Positions 56,577 through 64,000 of a DNA stretch of 64,000 nt are shown piece after piece. The position numbers and the translations under genes are program-made. Below the pieces are notes generated by a model. That model ran no database searches. It was not told where the DNA came from and saw only the letters and a list, made by a program, of their open reading frames with translations. Position 1 is the first letter of the stretch; each line of letters starts with the position of its first letter. Source of the stretch: Nocardioides sp. SLBN-35 (GTDB taxonomy: Bacteria > Actinomycetota > Actinomycetes > Propionibacteriales > Nocardioidaceae); NCBI RefSeq assembly GCF_006715725.1, contig NZ_VFNU01000001.1, positions 2,790,001-2,854,000 on the forward strand. The letters are read 5' to 3'.

Positions 56577-57340
56577 GCACCCTCGAGATCAAGAACCTGC
56601 AGGTGTCCGTGGACACCGAGGACGGCGCCAAGGAGATCCTCAAGGGCGTCACGCTGACCGTCAAGGACGGCGAGACCCACGCGATCATGGGCCCCAACGG
56701 CTCGGGCAAGTCGACCACGGCGTACTCCATCGCGGGCCACCCGAAGTACACGATCACCGGCGGTGAGGTGCTCCTCGACGGCGAGAACGTGCTCGAGATG
56801 ACCGTCGACGAGCGCGCCCGCGCCGGCCTGTTCCTGGCGATGCAGTACCCCGTCGAGGTCCCCGGCGTCTCCATGTCGAACTTCCTGCGCACCGCCAAGA
56901 CCGCCGTCGACGGCGAGGCGCCCAAGCTGCGCACCTGGGTCAAGGACGTCAACGGCGCCCTCGACCGGATGAAGCTCGACACCGCGTTCTCCAGCCGCTC
57001 GGTCAACGAGGGCTTCTCCGGTGGTGAGAAGAAGCGCGCCGAGATCGCCCAGCTCGACCTGCTCGACCCGAAGTTCGCGATCCTCGACGAGATCGACTCC
57101 GGCCTCGACATCGACGCGCTCAAGGTCGTCTCCGACGGCATCAACGACTACGCCGGCCGCGAGGGCAAGGGCCTGCTGCTGATCACGCACTACACGCGGA
57201 TCCTGCGCTACGTGAAGCCGGACGTCGTGCACGTCTTCGTCGACGGCCGGATCGCCGAGTCGGGCGGACCGGAGCTGGCCGACGAGCTCGAGGCCAACGG
57301 CTACGAGAAGTACGTCGGCACCCAGGCAGCCGGGGTCTGA
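56573..57340 (+). CDS. sufC: Suf ATPase SufC
   Basis: 255-residue ABC-type ATPase. Walker A GPNGSGKSTTAYS, signature FSGGEKKRAEIAQLDLL, Walker B AILDEIDSGLDID. Works with SufB/D on the cytosolic face, with no membrane subunit. sufS starts 2 bp after its stop. Confidence 0.95.
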   Translation: MSTLEIKNLQVSVDTEDGAKEILKGVTLTVKDGETHAIMGPNGSGKSTTAYSIAGHPKYTITGGEVLLDGENVLEMTVDERARAGLFLAMQYPVEVPGVSMSNFLRTAKTAVDGEAPKLRTWVKDVNGALDRMKLDTAFSSRSVNEGFSGGEKKRAEIAQLDLLDPKFAILDEIDSGLDIDALKVVSDGINDYAGREGKGLLLITHYTRILRYVKPDVVHVFVDGRIAESGGPELADELEANGYEKYVGTQAAGV

Positions 57341-57342
57341 CC

Positions 57343-58614
57343 ATGACCCTGGAGGGGCTCCTCCCCGAGCTGGCGGTCATCCGCAAGGACTTCCCGATCC
57401 TCGAGCGCACGCTCGCGGGCGGGCTGCCGCTGGTCTACCTCGACAGCGCCAACACCTCGCAGAAGCCGCAGGTGGTCATCGACACGATGGTCGACCACCT
57501 CGAGCGCCACAACGCCAACATCGCCCGCGCCATGCACCAGCTCGGCGCGGAGTCGACCGAGGCCTTCGAGGCCGCGCGCGACAAGGTGGCGGCGTTCATC
57601 GGTGCGCCCGACCGCGACGAGGTGATCTTCACCAAGAACGCCTCCGAGGCGCTCAACCTGGCCGCCAACACGCTGGCCTGGGCGGGCCCGCGGCAGGTCG
57701 GTGCGGGCGACGAGGTGGTCATCACCGAGATGGAGCACCACTCCAACATCGTGCCGTGGCAGCTGCTCACCCAGCGCACCGGCGCGACGCTGCGCTGGTT
57801 CGGGCTCACCGACGACGGACAGCTCGACCTGTCGGGCATCGACGAGCTGATCAACGAGCACACCAAGGTCGTCTCGTTCACCTGGGTGTCCAACATGCTG
57901 GGCACGATCAACCCGGTCGCTGAGCTCACCCGCCGCGCGCACGCGGTCGGCGCCATCGTCGTCGTCGACGCGTCGCAGGCCGCGCCGCAGCTGCCGATCG
58001 ACCTGGCCGCGATGCCGGTCGAGGAGCGCCCCGACCTGGTCGCCTTCACCGGCCACAAGGTCGTCGGACCGACCGGCATCGGCGTGCTCTGGGGCTCGCG
58101 TGCGGTGCTCGACGAGCTGCCGCCGTTCCTCGGTGGCGGCGAGATGATCGAGACCGTGCGGATGGAGGGCTCGACGTACGCCGGCATCCCGCACAAGTTC
58201 GAGGCCGGCACCCCGCCCATCGTCGAGGCGATCGGTCTCGGCGCCGCGGTCGACTACCTCGGCCACATCGGGCTCGACGCGATCCACGCCCACGAGCAGG
58301 CGATCACCGGCTACGCCCTCGAGGGCCTGCAGTCGGTCAAGGGCCTGACCGTGCTCGGCCCGCTCGACGCCGCCCAGCGCGGCGGTGCGATCTCCTTCGA
58401 GCTCGACGGCGTGCACCCGCACGACATCGCGCAGGTGCTCGACAGCCGCGGCGTCGCCGTACGCGCCGGCCACCACTGCGCCAAGCCGGCCCACGCCCGC
58501 TTCGGTGTGCAGGCCTCGACGCGGATGTCGTCGTACCTCTACACGGAGCCGCGCGAGATCGACGCCCTGGTCGAGGCGCTGGAATACACCCGCTCCTACT
58601 TCAAGTTGGACTGA
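57343..58614 (+). CDS. sufS: Cysteine desulfurase SufS
   Basis: 423-residue class II NifS-like PLP enzyme supplying sulfur. PLP lysine K239 in TGHKVVGPTGIG and active-site cysteine C379 in GHHCAKPAH; EMEHHSNIVPWQLL is the cofactor-stacking region. It hands persulfide to SufU, encoded 2 bp later. Confidence 0.95.
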   Translation: MTLEGLLPELAVIRKDFPILERTLAGGLPLVYLDSANTSQKPQVVIDTMVDHLERHNANIARAMHQLGAESTEAFEAARDKVAAFIGAPDRDEVIFTKNASEALNLAANTLAWAGPRQVGAGDEVVITEMEHHSNIVPWQLLTQRTGATLRWFGLTDDGQLDLSGIDELINEHTKVVSFTWVSNMLGTINPVAELTRRAHAVGAIVVVDASQAAPQLPIDLAAMPVEERPDLVAFTGHKVVGPTGIGVLWGSRAVLDELPPFLGGGEMIETVRMEGSTYAGIPHKFEAGTPPIVEAIGLGAAVDYLGHIGLDAIHAHEQAITGYALEGLQSVKGLTVLGPLDAAQRGGAISFELDGVHPHDIAQVLDSRGVAVRAGHHCAKPAHARFGVQASTRMSSYLYTEPREIDALVEALEYTRSYFKLD

Positions 58615-58616
58615 GG

Positions 58617-59084
58617 ATGACAGCGCAGGATCTAGACGCCCTGTACCAGGAGATCATCCTGGACCACTACAAGAACCCCCACGGCAAGGGGCTTCGTGAG
58701 CACGCCGACCACACGGCCGAGGTGCACCACGTCAACCCGACCTGTGGCGACGAGGTGACCCTGCGGGTCCACCTGGCCGACGGGGTCGTCGACGACGTGT
58801 CGTACGACGCCCTCGGCTGCTCGATCTCGCAGGCCTCGGCCTCGGTGCTCCACGACCTGGTCGTGGGCAAGAGCGTCGACGAGGCGATGGCGATCCACCA
58901 GGAGTTCCTGACCCTGATGCAGGGCAAGGGCGCGGTGGAGCCCGACGAGGACGTGCTCGAGGACGGGATCGCGTTCGCCGGTGTGGCGAAGTTCCCGGCC
59001 CGCGTGAAGTGTGCCCTGCTGTCGTGGATGGCGTGGAAGGACGCGACGGCCCAGGTCGTCGCAGGAGACGGAGACAACTCATGA
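58617..59084 (+). CDS. sufU: Sulfurtransferase/scaffold SufU
   Basis: 155-residue zinc-containing sulfur acceptor for SufS. The three conserved cysteines are in NPTCGDEV, LGCSISQAS and RVKCALLSW. SufU-type insertion (after SISQAS) is present, unlike IscU. It overlaps sufT (ATGA). Confidence 0.93.
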   Translation: MTAQDLDALYQEIILDHYKNPHGKGLREHADHTAEVHHVNPTCGDEVTLRVHLADGVVDDVSYDALGCSISQASASVLHDLVVGKSVDEAMAIHQEFLTLMQGKGAVEPDEDVLEDGIAFAGVAKFPARVKCALLSWMAWKDATAQVVAGDGDNS

Positions 59085-59473
59085 CCGAGTCCATCGACAA
59101 CAGCGACCTGCCCGAGGTCCCCGAGGCCGGCGGCTCGACCAACGCCTCGACCAACGCCTCGACCAACGTGGCGCTGGCCGACATCGAGGAGGCGATGAAG
59201 GACGTCGTCGACCCCGAGCTCGGCATCAACGTCGTCGACCTCGGCCTGGTCTACGGCATGCACGTCGACGAGAACACCAACCTCGTCCTCGACATGACGC
59301 TCACCTCTGCGGCCTGCCCGCTGACCGACGTCATCACCGACCAGACCAACTCCGCGCTCGAGGGCCTGGTCAACGACGTCGCCATCAACTGGGTCTGGAT
59401 GCCGCCGTGGGGTCCCGACAAGATCACCCCCGACGGCCGCGAGCAGCTGCGCGCACTGGGCTTCAACGTCTGA
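59081..59473 (+). CDS. sufT: SufT/MIP18-family assembly factor
   Basis: 130-residue DUF59 protein. VVDPELGINVVDLGLVYG and SAACPLTDVITDQT (conserved cysteine) are the family core, and WMPPWGPDKITPDGREQLRALG is the C-terminal signature. Residues about 18-30 contain STN-A-STN-A-STN encoded by a 12-bp tandem repeat (59134-59168). It is the last gene of the suf operon. Confidence 0.9.
   Translation: MTESIDNSDLPEVPEAGGSTNASTNASTNVALADIEEAMKDVVDPELGINVVDLGLVYGMHVDENTNLVLDMTLTSAACPLTDVITDQTNSALEGLVNDVAINWVWMPPWGPDKITPDGREQLRALGFNV
59134..59168 (+). repeat. 12-bp tandem repeat in sufT
   Basis: CTCGACCAACGC repeated 2.9 times in frame, encoding STNA units in the flexible N-terminus. Confidence 0.85.
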
Positions 59474-59477
59474 TCGG

Positions 59478-59972
59478 TCAGGAGCAGCGGCCCGTGCCGT
59501 AGCGCCAGACGAACGCCGCGACGATCCGACCCTCGGGTCCGCGTCCGGTCAGCGTCACCCGGTAGGTCCCGTGGTACGCGGGGCGCCGGACCCGGTAGTC
59601 GTGCTCGCCGAGACGACGCACCCGTCGGGTCTCCCGGCACGCCGGGCTCGCCGGGCGGGTGCTCTCGTAGCGCGCACTCCAGCGCCACCCGGACCCGGCG
59701 AAGGTCAGCCGGAGGGCGCCGTCGTGCCGCAGCGTGGGCGCCGGGCGCCGGCTGTGGTTGCCGCAGGTGCTGGACCCGATCTCGCCCTGCTCGGTGACGA
59801 CGTCCGGATAGGTCCAGCAGTACTCCTGCACCGCTGGGTCGACGGTGCGCACTGCCGTGCCGACCGTCAGGCCGGGCAGGCCGTCGTCAGCCGACGCCGC
59901 CGCGGGTGCGCCGAGCAGTGCGGCCAGGACGGCCAGCGCGAGAACGAGCGTGCGACGGGGGAGCGGGAGCAC
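59478..59972 (-). CDS. Secreted small protein of unknown function
   Basis: 164-residue exported protein with a classic signal peptide (basic start, VLALAVLAALLG, cleavage near ASADD). The mature chain has cysteines in EYCWTYP, SSTCGNHS, PACRETR and GTGRCS, suggesting two disulfides, and beta-strand-like YRVTLTGRG. GTG start; TAGCGT (complement of 59979-59984) ends 6 nt upstream, leaderless. It converges on sufT with a 4-bp gap. Confidence 0.7.
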   Translation of the reverse strand: MLPLPRRTLVLALAVLAALLGAPAAASADDGLPGLTVGTAVRTVDPAVQEYCWTYPDVVTEQGEIGSSTCGNHSRRPAPTLRHDGALRLTFAGSGWRWSARYESTRPASPACRETRRVRRLGEHDYRVRRPAYHGTYRVTLTGRGPEGRIVAAFVWRYGTGRCS

Positions 59973-60023
59973 GCTGCGACGCTATGTCGCGCGCGCGTTC
60001 GCCGCGGTCGATCGCGGATGAAT

Positions 60024-60536
60024 TTACGAAACCGTCGCGAACCGGCGGTCGGTGTAGCGGCGCAGGTTCCGCAGGAACCACCGGAACGACAGGTTCGAGA
60101 CCAGCCCGCTGACCGGCATGAAGTGCTTGCCGGGCCCGGTCACGTCGAGCGCCAGGGTCCAGGTGAGCCGGCAGCCCTGCGGGGTCGGCTCGACGTCGTA
60201 CCGCTCGGCGAAGGCGCGGATCGACCTCTCCGAGGCCTCGTTGAACCGGAAGACCATCCGCCGGCCGGGCTCCCAGGCCAGGAACTCCTCGGCGCCCTCG
60301 AGGCCGCCGAGCATCGACACGACACGGGTGCTGCCGACCCCCGGCGGGAGCGGCGAGGTCCACTCGACGTGCCGGATCACCTTCGCCCAGTGCGGCCATG
60401 CGTCGGCGTCGGCGAAGACCTCGAACAGCTGCTGCGGGGTGATCGCGAGGTCGACGCTGTTGGCGTAGCGGTGCGGCGCGGTGTCGACGTACTCGATCCC
60501 GACCCGCTCGCAGGGGTGCATGGTGGGCTCCGACAT
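60024..60536 (-). CDS. SRPBCC (START-like) family protein, KstR-linked
   Basis: 170-residue helix-grip protein with a hydrophobic cavity. ITPQQLFEVFADADAWPHWA is the typical N-terminal helix, followed by TWTLALDVTGPGKH and a C-terminal amphipathic helix LSFRWFLRNLRRYTDRRF. Members bind lipids, sterols or polyketides. A near-perfect KstR operator 10 bp before the ATG hints at a sterol-binding or transfer role. No catalytic residues are evident. Confidence 0.72.
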   Translation of the reverse strand: MSEPTMHPCERVGIEYVDTAPHRYANSVDLAITPQQLFEVFADADAWPHWAKVIRHVEWTSPLPPGVGSTRVVSMLGGLEGAEEFLAWEPGRRMVFRFNEASERSIRAFAERYDVEPTPQGCRLTWTLALDVTGPGKHFMPVSGLVSNLSFRWFLRNLRRYTDRRFATVS

Positions 60537-60545
60537 GGAGAGAAG

Positions 60546-60559
60546 TAGAACACGTTCTT
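60546..60559. promoter_or_regulatory. Near-perfect KstR-type operator before the SRPBCC gene
   Basis: TAGAACACGTTCTT matches TNNAACNNGTTNNA except the final A. The inner palindrome AGAACACGTTCT is near-perfect. It lies in the 61-bp gap to the divergent acVLRF1 gene. Confidence 0.7.
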
Positions 60560-60597
60560 GTTGCTGTCGGCGACGGGATGCGCACTAGGGTCGCGCT

Positions 60598-61236
60598 GTG
60601 CCCGAGGTCCTCGTCCCGTCCGCCCGCTGGCCGCGGTGGCTGGAGAACTTCATGTCGTCGCACGGCGGCACGGCCCTGACCGTCGTCGACGGCGGCGTGC
60701 GCGGCGTCGCGGAGGACGGGTCGACCTTCACCGCCCGGTTGCCCTTCTCCCGGGCGTATGACGGCCGGCCCGACGACCTCGCCGATTTCGCCGACCACAC
60801 CGAGCAGCCGCCGGTCTGGGGTGTGCTGCTGGTCCGCAAGGGCGGTTTCGCCGTTGCACGCCTCGAGGCCGGCGAGGTCGTCGCCAGCAAGGTCGGCCAA
60901 CGCCACGTCCAGGGCCGGACCAAGGCCGGCGGCCAGTCCCAGCAGCGGTTCGCCCGTCGGCGCGCCAACCAGGCCCGGGTCGCCTACGAGGCGGCCGCCG
61001 AGCATGCCGTGGCGGTGCTGGCCGGGGCGAGCGAGATCGTGGCCGGCGGCGACCGGGGCGCGGTGGACGAGGTGCTCCGTGACCCGCGGTTGCGGTCCGT
61101 CGCCGTGGTGGGGCCGTGGCTCGCCGTACCCGATCCGCGACGAGCGGTGCTCGAGCAGGCGCTGCGCGACGCGCAGTCGCTGGTGGTGGTCGTGGAGAAC
61201 GCCGGCGGGGTCGCTCGCCTCACAGATCGAGGGTGA
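60598..61236 (+). CDS. acVLRF1-family peptidyl-tRNA hydrolase (Vms1-like)
   Basis: 212-residue protein of the actinobacterial Vms1-like release-factor family. RTKAGGQSQQRFARRRANQ (about 106-124) carries the GGQ-like catalytic loop that cleaves peptidyl-tRNA on stalled 50S subunits, and the N-terminal beta-sheet (LLVRKGGFAVARLEAGEVV) is the RF1-like core. Role: ribosome rescue, in parallel to the RQC route. TAGGGT (60586-60591) ends 6 nt before the GTG. Its 3-prime end overlaps the GNAT gene by 17 bp. Confidence 0.8.
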   Translation: MPEVLVPSARWPRWLENFMSSHGGTALTVVDGGVRGVAEDGSTFTARLPFSRAYDGRPDDLADFADHTEQPPVWGVLLVRKGGFAVARLEAGEVVASKVGQRHVQGRTKAGGQSQQRFARRRANQARVAYEAAAEHAVAVLAGASEIVAGGDRGAVDEVLRDPRLRSVAVVGPWLAVPDPRRAVLEQALRDAQSLVVVVENAGGVARLTDRG

Positions 61237-61675
61237 GGAAGACGCTGTTCGGGTCGAGGACGTAGCCCTCGAACGGCCCGCACTCGGTGAACCCGCGGGT
61301 CAGGTAGAGCGCGCGGGCCGGGGCGAAGTAGTCCTCGGTGCCGGTCTCCAGGCTGATCCGGGCGTGTCCGCGCTCGCGGGCCTCGGCCAGCACGTGGTCG
61401 AGCAGCCGCCCGGCCACGCCGCGGCGGCGGGCCGTCGTCGCGGTACGCATCGACTTGAGCTCGGCGTGCCCGTCGCTGAGCTGCTTGAGGGCGACGCAGC
61501 CCAGGAGGACGTCGTCCTCGCGGGCGGTCCAGAACGTGATCGACGGCGCCGCCAGGGCGTCCGGGTCGAGGGCGTGCACGCTCTCGGCGGGCGAGGTCGC
61601 GTACATGTCGGCGAGGTGCTCCTCGAGCAGCCCGAGCACGTCGCTCCGGCGGGGGTCGTCGGTCGCGATCTGCAT
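61220..61675 (-). CDS. GNAT-family N-acetyltransferase
   Basis: 151-residue acetyltransferase of the ElaA/PhnO-like type. Motif A is [20 protein letters not shown] (R-R-x-G-V-A pyrophosphate loop), and ISLETGTEDYFAPARALYLTRGF is motif B. Substrate unknown. It overlaps acVLRF1 tail-to-tail. GGGAGG is upstream of ATG 61675, close to a GAGGAT hexamer. Confidence 0.83.
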   Translation of the reverse strand: MQIATDDPRRSDVLGLLEEHLADMYATSPAESVHALDPDALAAPSITFWTAREDDVLLGCVALKQLSDGHAELKSMRTATTARRRGVAGRLLDHVLAEARERGHARISLETGTEDYFAPARALYLTRGFTECGPFEGYVLDPNSVFLTLDL

Positions 61676-61724
61676 GCTCCGATCCTCCCGTATGCCGGGG
61701 CGTCGAACGGTCGTCGCCCCCCTC

Positions 61725-61861
61725 GTTGAGTTGCCCGTGCTAGGCGTTGAGTTGCCGCTTTCTCGCGGTTGAGTTGCCATCTCGGGACAACGACCCTCCG
61801 CGGGGTGGCAACTCAAGGGTGAGTTTGTGGCAACTCAACGGTGAGAAAGCGGCAACTCAAC
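61725..61861. repeat. Symmetric array of six GTTGAGTTGC motifs
   Basis: GTTGAGTTGC occurs at 61725, 61746 and 61768. Its reverse complement GCAACTCAA(C) occurs at 61808, 61830 and 61852. Spacing is 21-22 bp. The segments 61746-61778 and 61829-61861 form an inverted repeat of about 33 bp with few mismatches around a roughly 50-nt spacer. Located between the MarR-type gene end and the GNAT start. Confidence 0.8.
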
Positions 61862-61871
61862 GGGCTAGGAG

Positions 61872-62345
61872 TCAGTCGAGGCCGAGCTCGGTACGTCGTA
61901 GGGCCCACCGCTGGTCGAGGTCGGACATCTCGGCGAGCACGAAGGCCAGGAACTCGCGTGAGAGGCGCAGCCGCCGCCGGGCGGGGTCGCCGTCGGCGAG
62001 CTCGGCGAGGCCGCGGTCGAGGGCGGCGATGAGCGGCGCGTAGAACTGGTCGAGCCGGCCGATCATCCCGTGCCAGGCATCGTCGTCGACCACGAACACG
62101 TCGCGGCGGGACCCGCGCTCGCGCTCGCGGCGGATCATGCCGATGCCGTCGAGGTAGCGCACGGCGCCGGAGACGCCGGCCGGGCTGATGCCGAGGCCGG
62201 CCGCGATCTCGGCGGCGGTCATCCGGCCGTCGTCGTCGACGAGGAGGGCCGCGAAGACCCGCGAGGGGAGCCGGGCCAGGCCGGCGCTGGTGAGCGCACC
62301 GCCCATCCGCTCCACGAAGGAGTCGCGGGAGGTCTCGGTCGCCAT
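61872..62345 (-). CDS. MarR/GbsR-type transcriptional regulator
   Basis: 157-residue winged-helix regulator. HTH in [24 protein letters not shown] and wing [15 protein letters not shown]. The C-terminal helices ([15 protein letters not shown]) dimerise. It diverges from an ABC exporter; TAGGAT (complement of 62352-62357) ends 6 nt before its ATG, and a palindrome at 62365-62380 sits in the shared 54-bp region. Likely represses the exporter and itself in response to a transported compound. Confidence 0.83.
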   Translation of the reverse strand: MATETSRDSFVERMGGALTSAGLARLPSRVFAALLVDDDGRMTAAEIAAGLGISPAGVSGAVRYLDGIGMIRRERERGSRRDVFVVDDDAWHGMIGRLDQFYAPLIAALDRGLAELADGDPARRRLRLSREFLAFVLAEMSDLDQRWALRRTELGLD

Positions 62346-62364
62346 GCCCAGATCCTATACAACA

Positions 62365-62380
62365 TTCAGAAATTGCTGAA
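62365..62380. promoter_or_regulatory. Palindromic operator between MarR-type gene and ABC exporter
   Basis: TTCAGAAATTGCTGAA, 16 bp with a single mismatched pair around an AATT centre. AT-rich against the surrounding DNA, placed between the two divergent starts. Confidence 0.65.
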
Positions 62381-62399
62381 ACAGGTGCATGATGGAGTC

Positions 62400-63305
62400 A
62401 TGACGAGTCCCCTCATCGAGGTGCACGGCCTCGTGAAGACGTTCGGCTCCTTCCGCGCACTCGACGGCCTCGACCTGGTCGTCGAGGCCGGCGAGGTGCA
62501 CGGCTTCCTCGGTCCCAACGGAGCCGGGAAGTCCACGACCATCCGGGTGCTCCTCGGCCTCCTGCGCAAGGACGGCGGCGAGGTCACCATCCTCGGCGGC
62601 GACCCGTGGCGCGATGCCGCGGACCTGCACCGCCGGCTGGCCTACGTGCCCGGCGACGTGAGCCTGTGGCCCAACCTCAGCGGCGGCGAGATCGTCGACC
62701 TGCTCATCCGGATGCGCGGCGCCGACCCGGCGACCTCGCGGCGCGAGGAGCTGATCGAGCGGTTCTCCCTCGACCCGACCAAGCGTGGTCGCGCGTACTC
62801 CAAGGGCAACCGGCAGAAGGTCGCGCTCGTGGCCGCCTTCGCCACCGACCCGGACCTGCTCATCCTCGACGAGCCGACCTCCGGCCTCGACCCGCTCATG
62901 GAGCAGGTGTTCAACGAGTGCGTCGCCGAGCAGACGGGCCGCGGTGCGACGGTGCTGCTGTCCAGCCACATCCTCAGCGAGGTCGACCGGCTCGCCGACC
63001 GGGTCACCATCATCCGCGAGGGCAAGGTCGTCGAGAGCGGGCGGATCAGCGACCTGCGCCACCTCAGCAGGTCGAGGATCGTCGCCTCGCTCAGCGGTAC
63101 GGCGCCGGACCTGTCCGCCGTACCCGGCGTCCACGACCTCGCGGTCGCCGACGGTCAGGTCAGCTGCACCGTCGACCCCGATGGCCTGCCCGGCGTGCTG
63201 ACCGCCCTCACCGCCGCCGGCGTCACGGCGCTGACCAGCACCCCGCCCAGCCTCGAGGAGCTCTTCCTCGACGCCTACCGGGACCGCGTCGGAGCGGGCC
63301 GGTGA
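62400..63305 (+). CDS. ABC exporter ATPase
   Basis: 301-residue DrrA/CcmA-type ATPase. Walker [13 protein letters not shown], a signature region [18 protein letters not shown] (K for the usual G), Walker [13 protein letters not shown] and H-loop [15 protein letters not shown]-terminal DUF4162-like segment ends [18 protein letters not shown] (62388-62393) 6 nt before the ATG may be the -10. The stop overlaps the permease GTG (GTGA). Confidence 0.88.
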   Translation: MTSPLIEVHGLVKTFGSFRALDGLDLVVEAGEVHGFLGPNGAGKSTTIRVLLGLLRKDGGEVTILGGDPWRDAADLHRRLAYVPGDVSLWPNLSGGEIVDLLIRMRGADPATSRREELIERFSLDPTKRGRAYSKGNRQKVALVAAFATDPDLLILDEPTSGLDPLMEQVFNECVAEQTGRGATVLLSSHILSEVDRLADRVTIIREGKVVESGRISDLRHLSRSRIVASLSGTAPDLSAVPGVHDLAVADGQVSCTVDPDGLPGVLTALTAAGVTALTSTPPSLEELFLDAYRDRVGAGR

Positions 63306-64000
63306 CCGGCTGGCCGCTCCTGCTGCGCCTGGGCCTGCGCCAGGACCGGATCCTCGCGCCGGTGGCACTCGCCGTACTCGTGCTGATGAGCGTCGCGTCC
63401 GCGGCCGCGACCCCGGGCCTGTACGCCGACCAGGCCGACCGGGTCCGGGCCGCCGAGGCGATCAACGCCAGCCCCGCGATCGTCGCGCTCTACGGCCCGA
63501 TCCTCGACGTCACCAGCGAGGGCGAGCTGGCCATGACCAAGATGACGGTGCTGTACGCCGTGTTCGTGGCCGTGCTGTTCATCGTGGTCGTGCGCCGGCA
63601 CACCCGGGTCGAGGAGGAGACCGGCCGCACCGAGCTGATCGGCGGCACCGCGGTCGGCCGCCACGCCTCGCTGGTCGCCACGCTCCTCGAGGCCGTGCTC
63701 CTGGCCCTCGTGCTGGGTGTGCTCACCGCTCTCGGCAACACCGTGTCCGGGCTCAGCGCCGCCGGGTCGGTGGCCTTCGGCGCGCTCTGGGCCGGCACCG
63801 CCCTGGTGGCCGCCGGCATCGCCGCCGTGACCGCCCAGCTCTCCGCCAGTGCACGCACCTGCGCGGCGTACGCGGCCGGGGTGGTGGGGATCCTGTTCGT
63901 GCTGCGTGCCGCCGGCGACACCGGCCCGGAGTGGCTCAGCTGGCTCTCGCCGCTGGGCTGGAACACGCAGGTGCGCGCCTACGGCGAGGTCCGGTGGTGG
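63302..64000 (+). CDS. ABC-2 exporter permease, truncated by window end
   Basis: At least 233 codons are open to the last base. Hydrophobic helices lie at about 18-35, 83-100, 130-155 and 160-180. [25 protein letters not shown] is the coupling region seen in actinobacterial polyketide-antibiotic-type exporters. GTG start overlaps the ATPase stop by four bases. The C-terminal half lies beyond the window. Confidence 0.8.
   Translation, partial: MTGWPLLLRLGLRQDRILAPVALAVLVLMSVASAAATPGLYADQADRVRAAEAINASPAIVALYGPILDVTSEGELAMTKMTVLYAVFVAVLFIVVVRRHTRVEEETGRTELIGGTAVGRHASLVATLLEAVLLALVLGVLTALGNTVSGLSAAGSVAFGALWAGTALVAAGIAAVTAQLSASARTCAAYAAGVVGILFVLRAAGDTGPEWLSWLSPLGWNTQVRAYGEVRWW

Overview
The window is about 64 kb of high-GC DNA with the gene content of a mycothiol-producing, mycolate-free actinobacterium. 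It is most likely a Nocardioides-type member of the Nocardioidaceae. The evidence is RbpA, WhiA, the uvrC-rapZ-yvcK-whiA-gap-pgk-tpiA-secG run, DinB/maleylpyruvate-isomerase-like enzymes (a mycothiol signature), a KstR-type steroid regulon, a DUF222/HNH gene under an SOS box, and many GTG starts. The taxonomic call is inference; no rRNA is present. About 65 protein genes are called. No convincing tRNA, CRISPR array, insertion sequence or prophage was seen.

Layout. (1) 114-13447: sterol catabolism. Divergent echA19/fadD19, an FMN oxidoreductase, chsE5-chsE4 facing kshA-orf-kshB, and unrelated genes between them (JmjC-type oxygenase, lipoprotein, SDR, mycothiol-dependent enzyme, secreted LVIVD propeller). 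Perfect KstR-type operators lie in both divergent promoters, and a near-perfect third lies at 60546 before an SRPBCC gene. (2) 13528-17056: GMC oxidase, tag glycosylase, NUDIX-VOC fusion. (3) 17079-19148: a palindrome-rich tandem repeat array followed by the SOS-boxed DUF222 gene. (4) 19149-27926: MBL hydrolase, mycothiol-dependent enzyme, SOS-boxed uvrA, two Rieske lipoproteins, a TPR protein and uvrC. (5) 27910-34581: rapZ, yvcK, whiA, gap, pgk, tpiA, secG, rbpA. (6) 34607-40260: pgl, pgi, tal, tkt on the minus strand, the order resembling the mycobacterial cluster but with pgi where zwf-opcA would sit. (7) 40352-45272: a TetR-controlled amide/peptide-like catabolic island. (8) 45352-48897: ctaB, ctaA and an ABC-2 exporter. 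(9) 48921-52009: an Lrp-linked amino-acid monooxygenase plus nitrilase-family hydrolase module. (10) 52992-59473: the complete sufR-B-D-(Rieske ferredoxin)-C-S-U-T operon. (11) 59478-64000: secreted protein, SRPBCC, acVLRF1, GNAT, and a MarR-type regulator divergent from an ABC exporter cut by the window end.

The backbone (uvrC to suf) follows the order known in mycobacteria and streptomycetes, and the catabolic islands interrupt it. About twenty genes have a TANNNT -10 hexamer ending only 6-7 nt before the start codon, so leaderless transcription looks common here. Several palindromic repeat families decorate intergenic space. In two cases (the DUF222 gene and tpiA) the repeat has become coding sequence.
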